Notes: generated by a model not told the origin, from the sequence alone. Numbered from the stretch's first letter, positions 44,894-54,703 are shown. The stretch is DNA of 64,000 nucleotides from Mesonia algae (GCF_003253545.1 NZ_QKYV01000003.1:62001-126000); one strand, 5' to 3'. Made by a program: numbers and translations.

Positions 44894-45583
44894 TTGAAAG
44901 GGAGCAAAAAGTTATTAGCCTATAAAGTGTACTTTATTTTGGGCGCACTATTTATATCGGCTTTAGTGGTTTCTAACTTAATATTTAAAAAATTTTTCTA
45001 TTGGGATTTTTTCGGTATTCATCGTTTTGAAATTTCTGTAGGCATTTTGCCTTACCCTATTACGTTTCTTATCACCGATCTCATAAGTGAAATTTACGGT
45101 AAGAAAAAAGCTAACCAAGTTGTCATTGCAGGAATTTTCGCTTCTGTATTTTCATTATTTATTGTTTACATGGCTACCCAAGTACCTGCTACAGCCTGGT
45201 CACCTATAGGTGACAGCTTATTTAATACAGTGTTTGGTTCTACCGCTATTGCCGTAATGGCATCGATGATGGCTTATTTATTAGCTCAATTGGTAGACAT
45301 ACAATTGTACCATTTTTGGAAGAAATTAACCCAAGGAAAACATTTATGGTTACGTAACAATTTTTCTACGTTTTTGTCTCAATTTGTAGATACATTTGTG
45401 GTACTACTATTACTATGTAGTTTTAATGAAATTGAATGGGATTTGTTTGGTGTTTTACTATTAAGCGGCTTTTTATTTAAAGTATTAATAGCATTGCTAG
45501 ACACTCCTTTTTTGTACCTAGCAGTATATATTTTTAGAAAGAAATTTAACTTAAAATCAACTCAAGAATTAAGCATAGAGTAA
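44894..45583 (+). CDS. yhhQ: Queuosine precursor transporter (YhhQ/DUF165 family)
   Basis: A 229-residue inner-membrane protein with about six helices, of the family that imports queuosine precursors for tRNA modification. Family features are the FISALVVSNLIFKK segment, ITFLITDLISEIYGKKKAN, and the LRNNFSTFLSQFVDTFVV region. The start is a TTG at 44894 (leucine codon read as Met) just before the first helix; later methionines would cut into helices. The next gene begins two bases after its stop. Confidence 0.9.
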   Translation: MKGSKKLLAYKVYFILGALFISALVVSNLIFKKFFYWDFFGIHRFEISVGILPYPITFLITDLISEIYGKKKANQVVIAGIFASVFSLFIVYMATQVPATAWSPIGDSLFNTVFGSTAIAVMASMMAYLLAQLVDIQLYHFWKKLTQGKHLWLRNNFSTFLSQFVDTFVVLLLLCSFNEIEWDLFGVLLLSGFLFKVLIALLDTPFLYLAVYIFRKKFNLKSTQELSIE

Positions 45584-45585
45584 TT

Positions 45586-48216
45586 ATGAAAAAAGCATTA
45601 AAAATAATCGGAATTGTACTCGGGGTTTTAATCATCCTTATTTTCTTGGCTCCTATCCTTTTTAAAGGGCCAATTGAAAAAGCAATAAAAAAATCGATCA
45701 ATAATAATGTAAATGCTACTGTAAGCTGGGAAGAGCTAGATTTAAGCCTATATAAAAGCTTTCCTGATGCTCTAGTAACTTTAAAAAACCTTAGCGTTAT
45801 TAATAAAGAACCTTTTGCAGGAGATACATTGGCTTCTGGAGAAGAAATTAAATTAAGCATGGATATTCCTCAACTGTTTAAAAGCGGTGATGAACCTTTA
45901 AGTATTAATGAGCTTATTTTAAATACGGCTTATGTAAATATAAAGGTAGATTCTTTAGGGAATGCTAATTACGATATTGCTAAAAAAACTCCCCCAACTT
46001 CTACTCAAGATACTGTCAGCAGTGGCGGACTTTCATTAGACGTGCAGCACTATGAGATTAACAACACCAGAATTAACTATTTAGACCAAAAAACCAAAAC
46101 GTTTTTAAAAATTTCTGAGTTTAATCACGAAGGAACAGGAGATTTCTCTGCGGCAACGACAAAACTAGAAACTACTTCAGAAGGAATTATCTCATTTGAG
46201 TTAGATAGCATTAATTACCTTAAAGATCACAAGTTAAAATTAGATGCCGACTTTGAACTCGATTTAGAAAACCAAAAATATACTTTTTTAGAAAACGAAG
46301 CTTACATCAATCAGTTGCCATTAACCTTTAACGGATTTGTGAAAGTTAACGAGAATAACAACGAGATAGATTTAACGTTTAAAACTCCATCATCAGACTT
46401 TAAAAATTTCTTAGCGGTAATCCCAGAAACCTATGCTAAAAATTTAGACGGTGTTGAAACTACAGGAGATTTTATGCTTAACGGAAGTATTAAAGGTATT
46501 GTAGATGAAACTCATATTCCTCAATTAGATATTTCGGTAAAAAGTGATAACGCTTCTTTTAAATACGCAGAATTGCCCAAACGTGTTGAGAATATACGTT
46601 TAGATGCTGTTCTTAAAAATGAAACAGGCCTTGTTGAAGACACCTACCTAAATTTAGACCAGCTTAATTTTCAAATAGATCAAGATGTATTTTCTGCTAA
46701 AGGAAATTTTAAAAACCTTACCGAAAATATGTTAGTCAATCTTGCCGTGAATGGGACTTTAAACCTTGCCAATCTTAAAAAAGCTTACCCTATCGATTTA
46801 GAGATGGATTTAAACGGTATTCTTAAAGCTAATTTCACAACTAATTTTGATATGAACTCTATTGAAAGAGAACAATATCAAAATGTAAAAAGTAACGGTA
46901 AAGCCAGTATCACCAATTTTAAATACGTTTCTCCCGAAATTCCTAATGATGTAAATATTGCTAAAGCCAGCCTTAATTTTAACACCACAAAAGTTGCTTT
47001 AGAAGAGATGCAGATAAAATCTGGACAAACCGATGCTAATATTTCGGGGTCTTTAGAGAATCTAATGGGTTACTTATTTTCAGATCAAGATTTAAAAGGT
47101 AGATTTAATGTACAGTCTAATACTTTTTCATTAAACGATTTCATGGTCGCTTCCGCGGAAGCAAAAACCGAAACGACTCAAGAAAATAAAGTTAGTGCTA
47201 CCAGCAAAGAAGAGGCTATAAAAATCCCTTCTTTCTTAGATGCCCGATTAGACTTCACCGCTAACAAGGTTTTATATGACGATCTTACCTTAACTAACGT
47301 AAAAGGAGCGGTTATTATTAAAGATGAAACCGCAAAATTAGAAAATGTAACTTCTAATATTTTTGGAGGAAATATAGGAATTAGTGGGAATGTATCTACT
47401 AAAAATACTACTCCAACTTTTGATATGAATCTTGGATTAAAGAGTATAGACATTGTGCAGTCTTTTAACGGATTAGAAATCATACAAACTATGGCTCCTC
47501 TAGCTAAAGCGCTTCAAGGAGATTTAAATACAACGATTAATCTTAAAGGGAATTTAAATAATGACTTTACACCCATCATCGCTAGTCTGGCAGGAGATGC
47601 TTTTGCTCAAATTTTAGATGCAAAAGTAAATTCTGAAAAAACACCTTTATTAGCTAAACTCGACGGAAGGTTAGATTTTATCAATTTAGATAATTTAGAT
47701 TTAAAGAACCTACAAACCAATTTATCCTTTAGCGACGGTAAAGTCAACGTAAAACCTTTTGATTTTAATATTAAAGGAATAAATATTACTGCTGGAGGTT
47801 CACACAGTTTTGAAAATGTAATGGATTACACCTTATCATTAGATATTCCTGCTAAATATCTTGGTTCTAGTGTTGGTGGGGAAATCGCAAAATTAAGTGC
47901 ATCAGACCTAGAGACGATGACCGTAGCTCTACCTATTGGCTTAAGCGGAACTTTTACTAGTCCTAACGTAAATGTAAATACTAAACAAGCTGTACAAGAG
48001 TTAACACAGCAAATTATTGCTACTCAAAAAGATAAAGCAATAGACAAAACTAAAGATAAAATAAAAGATTTATTAGGCGGTGGTAAAGAAGAGACAACAA
48101 ATACGACTACTAAAGATACAATACCTACAAAGCCAAAAGATAAAGAGGACAAAATTAAAGAAGCCGCAGGTAATGTCCTTAAAGATCTTTTTGGAAAAGG
48201 AAAAGATAAAAAATAA
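45586..48216 (+). CDS. AsmA-family protein
   Basis: An 876-residue protein with an N-terminal membrane anchor (about 7-29) and the AsmA-type start ELDLSLYKSFPDALVTLKNLSV. Long beta-rich repeats of the elongated lipid-channel (RBG-like) type follow up to about residue 800, and a charged Lys/Asp tail ends the protein. AsmA-like proteins span the periplasm and are tied to phospholipid transport and outer-membrane assembly. It begins two bases after the queuosine transporter gene. A hairpin (GTTAGC / GCTAAC, 48224-48243) follows but lacks a T-tail. Confidence 0.88.
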   Translation: MKKALKIIGIVLGVLIILIFLAPILFKGPIEKAIKKSINNNVNATVSWEELDLSLYKSFPDALVTLKNLSVINKEPFAGDTLASGEEIKLSMDIPQLFKSGDEPLSINELILNTAYVNIKVDSLGNANYDIAKKTPPTSTQDTVSSGGLSLDVQHYEINNTRINYLDQKTKTFLKISEFNHEGTGDFSAATTKLETTSEGIISFELDSINYLKDHKLKLDADFELDLENQKYTFLENEAYINQLPLTFNGFVKVNENNNEIDLTFKTPSSDFKNFLAVIPETYAKNLDGVETTGDFMLNGSIKGIVDETHIPQLDISVKSDNASFKYAELPKRVENIRLDAVLKNETGLVEDTYLNLDQLNFQIDQDVFSAKGNFKNLTENMLVNLAVNGTLNLANLKKAYPIDLEMDLNGILKANFTTNFDMNSIEREQYQNVKSNGKASITNFKYVSPEIPNDVNIAKASLNFNTTKVALEEMQIKSGQTDANISGSLENLMGYLFSDQDLKGRFNVQSNTFSLNDFMVASAEAKTETTQENKVSATSKEEAIKIPSFLDARLDFTANKVLYDDLTLTNVKGAVIIKDETAKLENVTSNIFGGNIGISGNVSTKNTTPTFDMNLGLKSIDIVQSFNGLEIIQTMAPLAKALQGDLNTTINLKGNLNNDFTPIIASLAGDAFAQILDAKVNSEKTPLLAKLDGRLDFINLDNLDLKNLQTNLSFSDGKVNVKPFDFNIKGINITAGGSHSFENVMDYTLSLDIPAKYLGSSVGGEIAKLSASDLETMTVALPIGLSGTFTSPNVNVNTKQAVQELTQQIIATQKDKAIDKTKDKIKDLLGGGKEETTNTTTKDTIPTKPKDKEDKIKEAAGNVLKDLFGKGKDKK

Positions 48217-48268
48217 AACCCTTGGTTAGCGCTTTTTTGCTAACTTACATAAAAAACAGTTTTACTAT

Positions 48269-49132
48269 ATGAGACAACTAAAAATTACCAAGCAAGTAAC
48301 CAATAGAGAATCGGTTTCTTTAGACAAGTACTTGCAAGATATTGGTAAAGTAGATTTGATTACTGCTGAAGAAGAGGTAGAACTGGCTCAAAAAATTAGA
48401 GAAGGAGATCAAATAGCTTTAGACAAACTAACTACAGCAAATCTTCGTTTTGTGGTTTCTGTTGCCAAACAATATCAAAATCAAGGGCTTACCTTACCCG
48501 ATTTAATTAATGAAGGTAATGTAGGTTTGGTTAAAGCTGCTAAAAGGTTTGACGAAACTAGAGGTTTTAAATTTATATCTTATGCCGTTTGGTGGATACG
48601 TCAATCTATATTACAAGCTTTAGCTGAGCAAAGTAGAATTGTTCGCTTACCGCTGAATAAAATTGGTTCTATTAACAAGATCAATAAGGCTTTCTCTCAT
48701 TTAGAGCAAACCAACCAAAGACCACCAACAGCCGAAGAGATTGCTAAGGAATTAGATTTGAGTATTAGTGTCGTAAGACAATCTTTAAAAAACTCTGGAA
48801 GACATTTATCTATGGATGCTCCTTTAAGAGAAGGAGAAACATCTAGTTTATATGATGTTGTAAATAGCGGAGATTCTCCCAACCCAGATCAATCTTTAAT
48901 GCATGATTCTTTAACTATAGAAATCACTAGAGCTTTAGATACTTTATCTACACGTGAGGCAGATGTAATTAAATTATTTTATGGCTTAGGGAATCACCAA
49001 GCTATGAGTTTGGAAGAAATTGGAGAAACCTTTGGCCTTACTAGAGAACGCGTTAGACAGATACGAGAGAAAGGGATACGAAAACTAAAAGATTCATCGA
49101 AAAATAAAATCTTGAGAAATTATTTAGGATAA
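48269..49132 (+). CDS. rpoD: Primary RNA polymerase sigma factor (RpoD/SigA)
   Basis: A 287-residue sigma-70 protein without region 1.1, the compact form usual for the housekeeping sigma in Bacteroidota. Region 1.2/2 begins near residue 18 ([10 protein letters not shown]). Region 2.3-2.4 is [19 protein letters not shown], and regions 3 and 4 follow, with the 4.2 helix-turn-helix [19 protein letters not shown]. It should recognise the TTG/TAnnTTTG promoters seen in this window. rpsU lies 145 bases downstream with its own promoter. Confidence 0.97.
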   Translation: MRQLKITKQVTNRESVSLDKYLQDIGKVDLITAEEEVELAQKIREGDQIALDKLTTANLRFVVSVAKQYQNQGLTLPDLINEGNVGLVKAAKRFDETRGFKFISYAVWWIRQSILQALAEQSRIVRLPLNKIGSINKINKAFSHLEQTNQRPPTAEEIAKELDLSISVVRQSLKNSGRHLSMDAPLREGETSSLYDVVNSGDSPNPDQSLMHDSLTIEITRALDTLSTREADVIKLFYGLGNHQAMSLEEIGETFGLTRERVRQIREKGIRKLKDSSKNKILRNYLG

Positions 49133-49177
49133 TTTCGCAAATAATTCATTTTTACTTCATTTATAGATATTTATTTA

Positions 49178-49277
49178 TATCTTTGCACCTCAATTTTTTT
49201 GCAAAACTATTTGTTTTCAATTATTGGACGCGATACTTGAAGTATCATTATAAAATTTAATATTAAAAAAACACTAT
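49178..49277 (+). promoter_or_regulatory. rpsU promoter and leader
   Basis: TATCTTTG (49178-49185) is a perfect -7 box. The leader of about 85 bases contains a 6-bp hairpin, GATACT / AGTATC (49232-49246), and is AT-rich up to the ATG. No AGGAGG-like sequence precedes the start, although extended SD sequences have been reported for rpsU in many flavobacteria. Confidence 0.6.
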
Positions 49278-49472
49278 ATGCTAATTGTAAAAGTAAAAGA
49301 CGGTGAAAAGATAGAGCGTGCTTTAAAACGTTTAAAAAGAAAGTATCGTGATACTAAAACGCTTCAGAAATTAAGAGATAACAAACATTTCACAAAACCA
49401 TCTGTAGAAAAAAGAAGACAAATTCAAAAAGCTTCTTATATTCAGCATTTAAGAGATCAAGAAGATATATAA
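49278..49472 (+). CDS. rpsU: 30S ribosomal protein bS21
   Basis: A 64-residue basic protein. MLIVKVKDGEKIERALKRLK and the KRKYRDTKTLQKLRDNKHFT stretch, then KPSVEKRRQIQKASYIQ, match bS21 of Bacteroidota. In this group bS21, bS18 and bS6 hide the 3' end of 16S rRNA, which explains the lack of SD use. A strong terminator follows. Confidence 0.96.
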   Translation: MLIVKVKDGEKIERALKRLKRKYRDTKTLQKLRDNKHFTKPSVEKRRQIQKASYIQHLRDQEDI

Positions 49473-49497
49473 TAGGCTTTCGCTTATTTATAATATA

Positions 49498-49530
49498 AAA
49501 AAGGTTCGATAAATTTTATCGAACCTTTTT
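49498..49530. terminator. Bidirectional terminator after rpsU
   Basis: A 13-bp perfect stem (AAAAGGTTCGATA / TATCGAACCTTTT) with flanking A- and T-runs lies between rpsU and the convergent DUF2797 gene. Confidence 0.9.
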
Positions 49531-49551
49531 CTATTTGTACTCATTAGCAAA

Positions 49552-50346
49552 TTAGTTTATCTCTAATCTCACATAAAGTCCTTCATTACTACGTATATTA
49601 AATACAGTATTATCTTCAAAGATTAAATATTGCCCTTTAACCCCTTTAAGCACTCCGCTATAATCTAACTTCTTTTGAAGGTTTAAACTTTTAAGCTTCG
49701 TTGGATAAGACAAAACAGGGAAATTAATTTCTGTTTCTTTATTATTTTTTAAGATATAAGGCTCAACTTCTTCAGGTAAAAACTCTACTAATTTATTTCT
49801 AGTTTCTTCTAAGTTTACATCCTCAATTTCATTTTTAAGCATGGTGCGCCAATTGGTTTTATCGGCTACATGATCTTTAAGAGCTACTTCGGCAATTCCG
49901 GCAAGGTATCGATTAGGAACTTCTAAAATCCCTAAAGCTTCGTGAGCTCCTTGATCTATCCAACGTGTAGGAACTTGAGTCTTTCTGGTTACCCCTACTT
50001 TTACATTACTAGAATTTGCTAAATAAACAATATGTGGCTGAAGCTGAACTCTTTTTTCATATTCTAGATCTCTATCTTCTTTATCTAAATGAGCGGTGCT
50101 GAGTTCTGGTTTCATAATCCAATCTCCTGCCTGTGGGATTTCATAAAAACAGTCATAACAAAATCCTTGTCTAAAAATTTTCTTGTCTTTACCACAATTA
50201 AGACATTGAAATTTTAAGAATGATAAACTTATTTTTTGATCTAAAATTTGATTTAGATGAAGAAAATCGTTCTCAAATACTAAGTAGTATTGAACTTTTT
50301 CTTTTAATTCGGTAGGCATTTTTTTTAGTACTCCTTCAAATAGCAT
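49552..50346 (-). CDS. DUF2797 family protein
   Basis: A 264-residue cytoplasmic protein with a zinc-finger-like pair, CLNCGK and FCYDCFYE, in the first third. The conserved stretches HIVYLANSSNVKVGVTR and RWIDQGAHEALGI follow. This matches DUF2797. No function is established; the KVGVTR segment recalls GIY-YIG-like folds, but I would not assign nuclease activity. It is monocistronic between a shared terminator and the divergent GH3 gene. Confidence 0.85.
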   Translation of the reverse strand: MLFEGVLKKMPTELKEKVQYYLVFENDFLHLNQILDQKISLSFLKFQCLNCGKDKKIFRQGFCYDCFYEIPQAGDWIMKPELSTAHLDKEDRDLEYEKRVQLQPHIVYLANSSNVKVGVTRKTQVPTRWIDQGAHEALGILEVPNRYLAGIAEVALKDHVADKTNWRTMLKNEIEDVNLEETRNKLVEFLPEEVEPYILKNNKETEINFPVLSYPTKLKSLNLQKKLDYSGVLKGVKGQYLIFEDNTVFNIRSNEGLYVRLEIN

Positions 50347-50436
50347 ATTTTTTTTATTTTTACTAAGAAAGTGATTCTATCAACTTTTAAGTTTTATTTT
50401 TATAACTTTCAATAAAGGTTTAAATATACACGATTA

Positions 50437-51957
50437 ATGCCAATTCCTATTGTAAATTCAATTGCTTCCTGGTTCTTAAAGAAAAGAATCCATCAAATGG
50501 AGCTATTCATAAAATATCCACATGAAGTTCAAAGTGAGATTTTGCATCAGTTAATCGAAAAATCAAAACACACACTTATTGGACAAAAATACGATTTCGC
50601 TAGTATACGCAATTACGCTACATTTAAGGAAAGAGTACCTATTCAATCGTATGAAGATATAGAGCCTTTAATAGAAAGAAGTCGTCGAGGTGAAAATAAC
50701 ATATTTTGGCCCACTCCTATAAAATGGTTTGCAAAATCTAGCGGAACCACCAATGCGAAAAGCAAATTTATACCTGTAAGTCCGGAGTCTTTAGAAGACT
50801 GTCACTATGCTGCAAGTAAAGATTTGCTATGCCTTTATTTAAATAACAATGAGAACTCTCAACTGTTTACAGGAAAGAGTTTACGCTTAGGCGGAAGTAA
50901 AGAATTGTACAGAGAAAACGGGACGGTATTCGGAGATTTATCGGCTATTCTTATTGACAATATGCCGTTTTGGGCTACCTACAGTTCTACTCCCAACAAC
51001 GAAATATCATTGATGAGTGATTTTGAAGCCAAAATGCAGGCCGTTGTAAAAAGTACTATTCAAGAGAATGTCACCAGCTTAGCTGGAGTTCCTTCTTGGA
51101 TGTTGGTGCTTCTTAACAATGTGATGCAATACACCCAAAAAGCAAGTTTACAAGAGGTGTGGCCAGATTTAGAAGTCTATTTTCATGGCGGTGTAAGTTT
51201 TGAACCTTATCAAGAACAATATCATAATTTAATTTCTAAGCCTAATTTTAAATATTACGAGACCTACAATGCTTCAGAAGGTTTTTTTGCCGTCCAAGAT
51301 AGGAATGATAGCAAGGAGCTTTTACTCATGTTAGACTACGGTATTTTCTATGAGTTTATCCCGATGAATAGCTATGGTTCTTTAGAAGAAAAAGTAATTC
51401 CGTTAAGCGAAGTAGAAATTGGTGTTAATTACGCGATTATCATTACTACCAATGCGGGTCTATGGCGTTATAAAATTGGAGACACAGTTAGATTTACCTC
51501 TACTTATCCTTACCGAGTAAAAGTTACGGGGAGAACCAAACATCATATTAATGTTTTTGGAGAGGAACTCATTATCGAAAATGCAGAACAAGCGCTAAAA
51601 AAAGCAACTAAATTAACCGCCTGCGAAATTGTAGATTATACGGCTGGACCTATTTTTATGGAAGGCAAAAATAAAGGCGCCCACGAATGGATTATCGAGT
51701 TTAAAATTCCGCCTGAAAATCTTCACCATTTTGAACGTTGCTTAGATGAAACTTTGCAAACCCTTAATAGCGACTACGAAGCTAAAAGAAAAAATAACGT
51801 CACTCTTAATATGCTTAAAGTACATATCGCTAAAGAACAATTATTCTATACGTGGTCTAAGCAAAACAATAAACTTGGCGGACAGCATAAAATCCCTAGG
51901 CTTTCAAATAAGAGGGATTATCTAGAGGAGTTGTTAGAGATTAATAAGCATTTATAA
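50437..51957 (+). CDS. GH3-family acyl-adenylate/amido synthetase-like protein
   Basis: A 506-residue protein of the plant GH3 (auxin-responsive) enzyme fold, an ANL-type adenylating enzyme. The nucleotide-binding WFAKSSGTTNAKSKFIPVS near residue 100, YYETYNASEGFFAVQD near 275, LWRYKIGDTVRF near 342 and the ENAEQALKKA segment of the C-terminal domain are visible. Plant members conjugate amino acids to carboxylic hormones; the bacterial substrate is unknown. A near-consensus -7 box, TAACTTTC, lies at 50403-50410. Confidence 0.9.
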   Translation: MPIPIVNSIASWFLKKRIHQMELFIKYPHEVQSEILHQLIEKSKHTLIGQKYDFASIRNYATFKERVPIQSYEDIEPLIERSRRGENNIFWPTPIKWFAKSSGTTNAKSKFIPVSPESLEDCHYAASKDLLCLYLNNNENSQLFTGKSLRLGGSKELYRENGTVFGDLSAILIDNMPFWATYSSTPNNEISLMSDFEAKMQAVVKSTIQENVTSLAGVPSWMLVLLNNVMQYTQKASLQEVWPDLEVYFHGGVSFEPYQEQYHNLISKPNFKYYETYNASEGFFAVQDRNDSKELLLMLDYGIFYEFIPMNSYGSLEEKVIPLSEVEIGVNYAIIITTNAGLWRYKIGDTVRFTSTYPYRVKVTGRTKHHINVFGEELIIENAEQALKKATKLTACEIVDYTAGPIFMEGKNKGAHEWIIEFKIPPENLHHFERCLDETLQTLNSDYEAKRKNNVTLNMLKVHIAKEQLFYTWSKQNNKLGGQHKIPRLSNKRDYLEELLEINKHL

Positions 51958-51960
51958 ATA

Positions 51961-52611
51961 ATGAAAAGTAATGTTCAAAGTCTATTAAAAATAAGTCCGT
52001 CAATTCTGTTGGTTTTTATTTTAGCTTTTTGTTATAGTTGCAAAAAGACTAAGAATAATTTAGAATTACCTTCTCAACAATCAAATCCCTGCAATTTTAT
52101 AAATCAACTTATTGAAGATGATCAAAAATATCGTGGAGATGAACGCATAATAGATCCTTTCTTTGCAATTATAGATTCTATGAAAAAAGCTGAAGGAATC
52201 AGTAGAGATAAATATGTGAATGAATACAGTAGAGAAGACCGCTTAGCTTACGGAAAAAGAGCTAGAGCTATTGCTAATAAACACCCTATAGATTCTCTTT
52301 TAGCAGATTCCTTAATGAAATTGCAAACAGAAATCGATCATAAAAACACAAAAGCACTTATTACTTATACAAAGAAAAATGGTTATCCAACAAATGAAAA
52401 TACAAACTGTGATAAAAGTCCAGATCTTATATTTCTTCATTCTCCTGAAAAATACTGGAAAGAATTAAAACAATTAATTAAAAGTGAGTTTAAAAAAGGA
52501 AGTATAAATAAAACTCAGGCTGGATTATGGCTAAGGCACGTAGAAGGGCGAAAAAATAATGATATTCATGAAATTTTAGAGAAAAATGAAATTATTCAAG
52601 TTTCAGGTTAA
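51961..52611 (+). CDS. Lipoprotein of unknown function
   Basis: A 216-residue protein with a lipoprotein-type signal (FCYSC, cysteine near residue 27), three bases after the GH3 stop. The body is charged and mainly helical. Short stretches (IEDDQKYRGDER near residue 56, TKKNGYPTNEN near 140, then a FLHSPE segment) correspond loosely in order to the DUF6624-like protein encoded next, so they may be distant paralogues. I recognise no catalytic motif. Confidence 0.7.
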   Translation: MKSNVQSLLKISPSILLVFILAFCYSCKKTKNNLELPSQQSNPCNFINQLIEDDQKYRGDERIIDPFFAIIDSMKKAEGISRDKYVNEYSREDRLAYGKRARAIANKHPIDSLLADSLMKLQTEIDHKNTKALITYTKKNGYPTNENTNCDKSPDLIFLHSPEKYWKELKQLIKSEFKKGSINKTQAGLWLRHVEGRKNNDIHEILEKNEIIQVSG

Positions 52612-52670
52612 GCTCCTACCCTGTAAATTTATATTGATTTTGTAAGCTTTAAAAAATAATTTATACAATA

Positions 52671-53318
52671 ATGAAACATAGGTTCATTAAAATAATTTTT
52701 ATGTTTACTTCACTTGCAGTATTTATGGCTTGCAAGCAAGAATCTAAAAACCAAGATGCATTAATTAAAAACTTGATCGATAAGTCTCCAAACCCACTTG
52801 AAAATTTTAAGTTGATTGATCTAAATTGTGACAATATCAATAATTTATTGATCGAAATATTCATAGAAGATCAAGATGTAAGACATACTGGAACCAGAGA
52901 TAGAAAAGAAGTAGATGCAGAAAATTTACAAAAATTTGTTTCCTTAGTTGAAAAATGTGGTTTTCCTACCCAAGATGAACTAACAGACTATAGAAGTAAA
53001 TATGCTGTTTTCCTTACGCTTCAACATTCCTCTCCAGAATGGATTGCGTATTACTATAAGGATTTTGAACATGCGACTCATTCGGGCACTTTTGATAGAG
53101 ATTTGCTAGCTTACTTAGAAGACCGGTTTTTAATGTCTCATAATCAACCTCAAACTTATGGTACTCAATTACAATCAGACGGTTCTTTATATCTATTGTT
53201 TGACCCAAAAAATGTTGACAAACGTAGAGAAGCTATGGAATTTAAAGAAAGCCTTTCAACTTATCTAAAAAGACATGGTTTGGATTATAATACCGAAATT
53301 TCAAAATTTAAAGAGTAA
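52671..53318 (+). CDS. DUF6624-like lipoprotein
   Basis: A 215-residue protein with a lipoprotein signal (VFMAC, near residue 23). The body shows the DUF6624-like order: IEDQDVRHTGTRDR, VEKCGFPTQDE, FLTLQHSSPEW, LAYLEDRFLM and QPQTYGTQLQSDGSLYLLF. Conserved Asp, His, Gln and Arg suggest an active or binding site, but no function is known to me. It follows the related lipoprotein gene by 59 bases. Confidence 0.75.
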   Translation: MKHRFIKIIFMFTSLAVFMACKQESKNQDALIKNLIDKSPNPLENFKLIDLNCDNINNLLIEIFIEDQDVRHTGTRDRKEVDAENLQKFVSLVEKCGFPTQDELTDYRSKYAVFLTLQHSSPEWIAYYYKDFEHATHSGTFDRDLLAYLEDRFLMSHNQPQTYGTQLQSDGSLYLLFDPKNVDKRREAMEFKESLSTYLKRHGLDYNTEISKFKE

Positions 53319-53333
53319 CCTTTTCCATAAATA

Positions 53334-53379
53334 AAAAACCTCCTAACTTTTTATAATAAAAATAGTTAGGAGGTTTTTA
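53334..53379. terminator. Bidirectional terminator
   Basis: A perfect 15-bp stem (AAAAACCTCCTAACT / AGTTAGGAGGTTTTT) with a 15-base AT-rich loop lies between the DUF6624-like gene and the convergent hemL. Confidence 0.9.
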
Positions 53380-53402
53380 AAAGTCTTTACGGAATTATAA
53401 AC

Positions 53403-54689
53403 CTACCACGCAGCGGTAATTTTATCTGCCGCAGCGATAGTTTTATCAAGATCTGTGTAAGATAAAGCTTCAGATATAAACCAGGTTTCAAAAGCACTTG
53501 GAGCAATGTAAATACCTTCTTCTAACATCCCGTGGAAGAATTTCTTGAAGTATTCATTATTTCCTAAAGCGGCACTTTCAAAATCTACCACAGGGGTTTC
53601 TGAAAAATGAACAGAGATCATCGATCCTATTTGATTAATCGTAAACGCAACTCCGTTTTTCGTTAGTACTTTATCTAAGCCTTCCTTAAGATAAATGGTT
53701 TTCTCATCGATACTTTTAAAGATTTCAGGATGGTCGTGAAGTTCGGTAAGCATTGCCAAACCTGCTGCCATCGCTAAAGGATTTCCGCTAAGGGTTCCTG
53801 CCTGATACACCGGACCGATAGGCGCTAGATAATCCATAATTTCTTTTCGGGCGGCAAAAGCTCCTACTGGAAGTCCGCCTCCTATAACTTTACCAAATGC
53901 TACAATATCTGCATTTACATTTAGTCGCTGTTGTGCTCCTCCTTCCGCTTGACGGAAACCAGTCATTACTTCATCAAAAATAAGCAAGATGTCATGCTCG
54001 TTACACAATTCACGAAGTCCCTCTAAAAAGTCTTCTTGTGGAGGAATACACCCCATATTACCAGCAACTGGCTCTAAAATGATACAGGCAATCTCGTTTT
54101 TATTGGCTGCAATTAACTCTTCTACACTCAATAAGTTATTGAATTGAGCTAGTAAAGTATCTTTTGCAGTCCCTTTAGTAACTCCAGGACTATTAGGTGT
54201 ACCAAAAGTAACCGCTCCGCTCCCAGCCTGAATAAGAAAAGAATCGCTGTGACCGTGGTAGCAACCTGCGAATTTGATAATTTTATCTTTCCCTGTAAAA
54301 CCTCTTGCCAACCTAACTGCACTCATACAAGCTTCTGTCCCACTATTCACCATTCTAATTTGGTCTATATTGGGAACCATTGTAGTGGCTAATTTGGCGA
54401 TTTGAGTTTCTATTTCGGTGGGAGTTCCAAAAGAAGTACCTTTTTTAGTTTTTTCAATAATAGCATCAATTACAGGTTGGTGAGCGTGACCCAAAATCAT
54501 AGGTCCCCAAGAATTGATGTAGTCTATGTATTCTCGTCCGTCTTCATCATAGATGTAAGCTCCCTTTGCTTCTTTAATAAAAATAGGATCTCCTCCTACT
54601 GCACTAAAGGCTCTTACAGGTGAATTTACTCCACCCGGAATATATTTTTTTGCTTCTTGAAAAAGTTGACTGCTTCTTTGATACAACAT
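53403..54689 (-). CDS. hemL: Glutamate-1-semialdehyde 2,1-aminomutase
   Basis: A 428-residue PLP enzyme that makes 5-aminolevulinate for haem and other tetrapyrroles. Signatures are [13 protein letters not shown] at the N-terminus, [28 protein letters not shown] and [15 protein letters not shown] with the Schiff-base lysine near residue 265. Length is standard. It lies 14 bases downstream of the glucosaminidase gene, so the three minus-strand genes from 56532 to 53403 likely form one transcript. Confidence 0.96.
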   Translation of the reverse strand: MLYQRSSQLFQEAKKYIPGGVNSPVRAFSAVGGDPIFIKEAKGAYIYDEDGREYIDYINSWGPMILGHAHQPVIDAIIEKTKKGTSFGTPTEIETQIAKLATTMVPNIDQIRMVNSGTEACMSAVRLARGFTGKDKIIKFAGCYHGHSDSFLIQAGSGAVTFGTPNSPGVTKGTAKDTLLAQFNNLLSVEELIAANKNEIACIILEPVAGNMGCIPPQEDFLEGLRELCNEHDILLIFDEVMTGFRQAEGGAQQRLNVNADIVAFGKVIGGGLPVGAFAARKEIMDYLAPIGPVYQAGTLSGNPLAMAAGLAMLTELHDHPEIFKSIDEKTIYLKEGLDKVLTKNGVAFTINQIGSMISVHFSETPVVDFESAALGNNEYFKKFFHGMLEEGIYIAPSAFETWFISEALSYTDLDKTIAAADKITAAW

Positions 54690-54703
54690 AAAGTGTATTT
54701 CTT

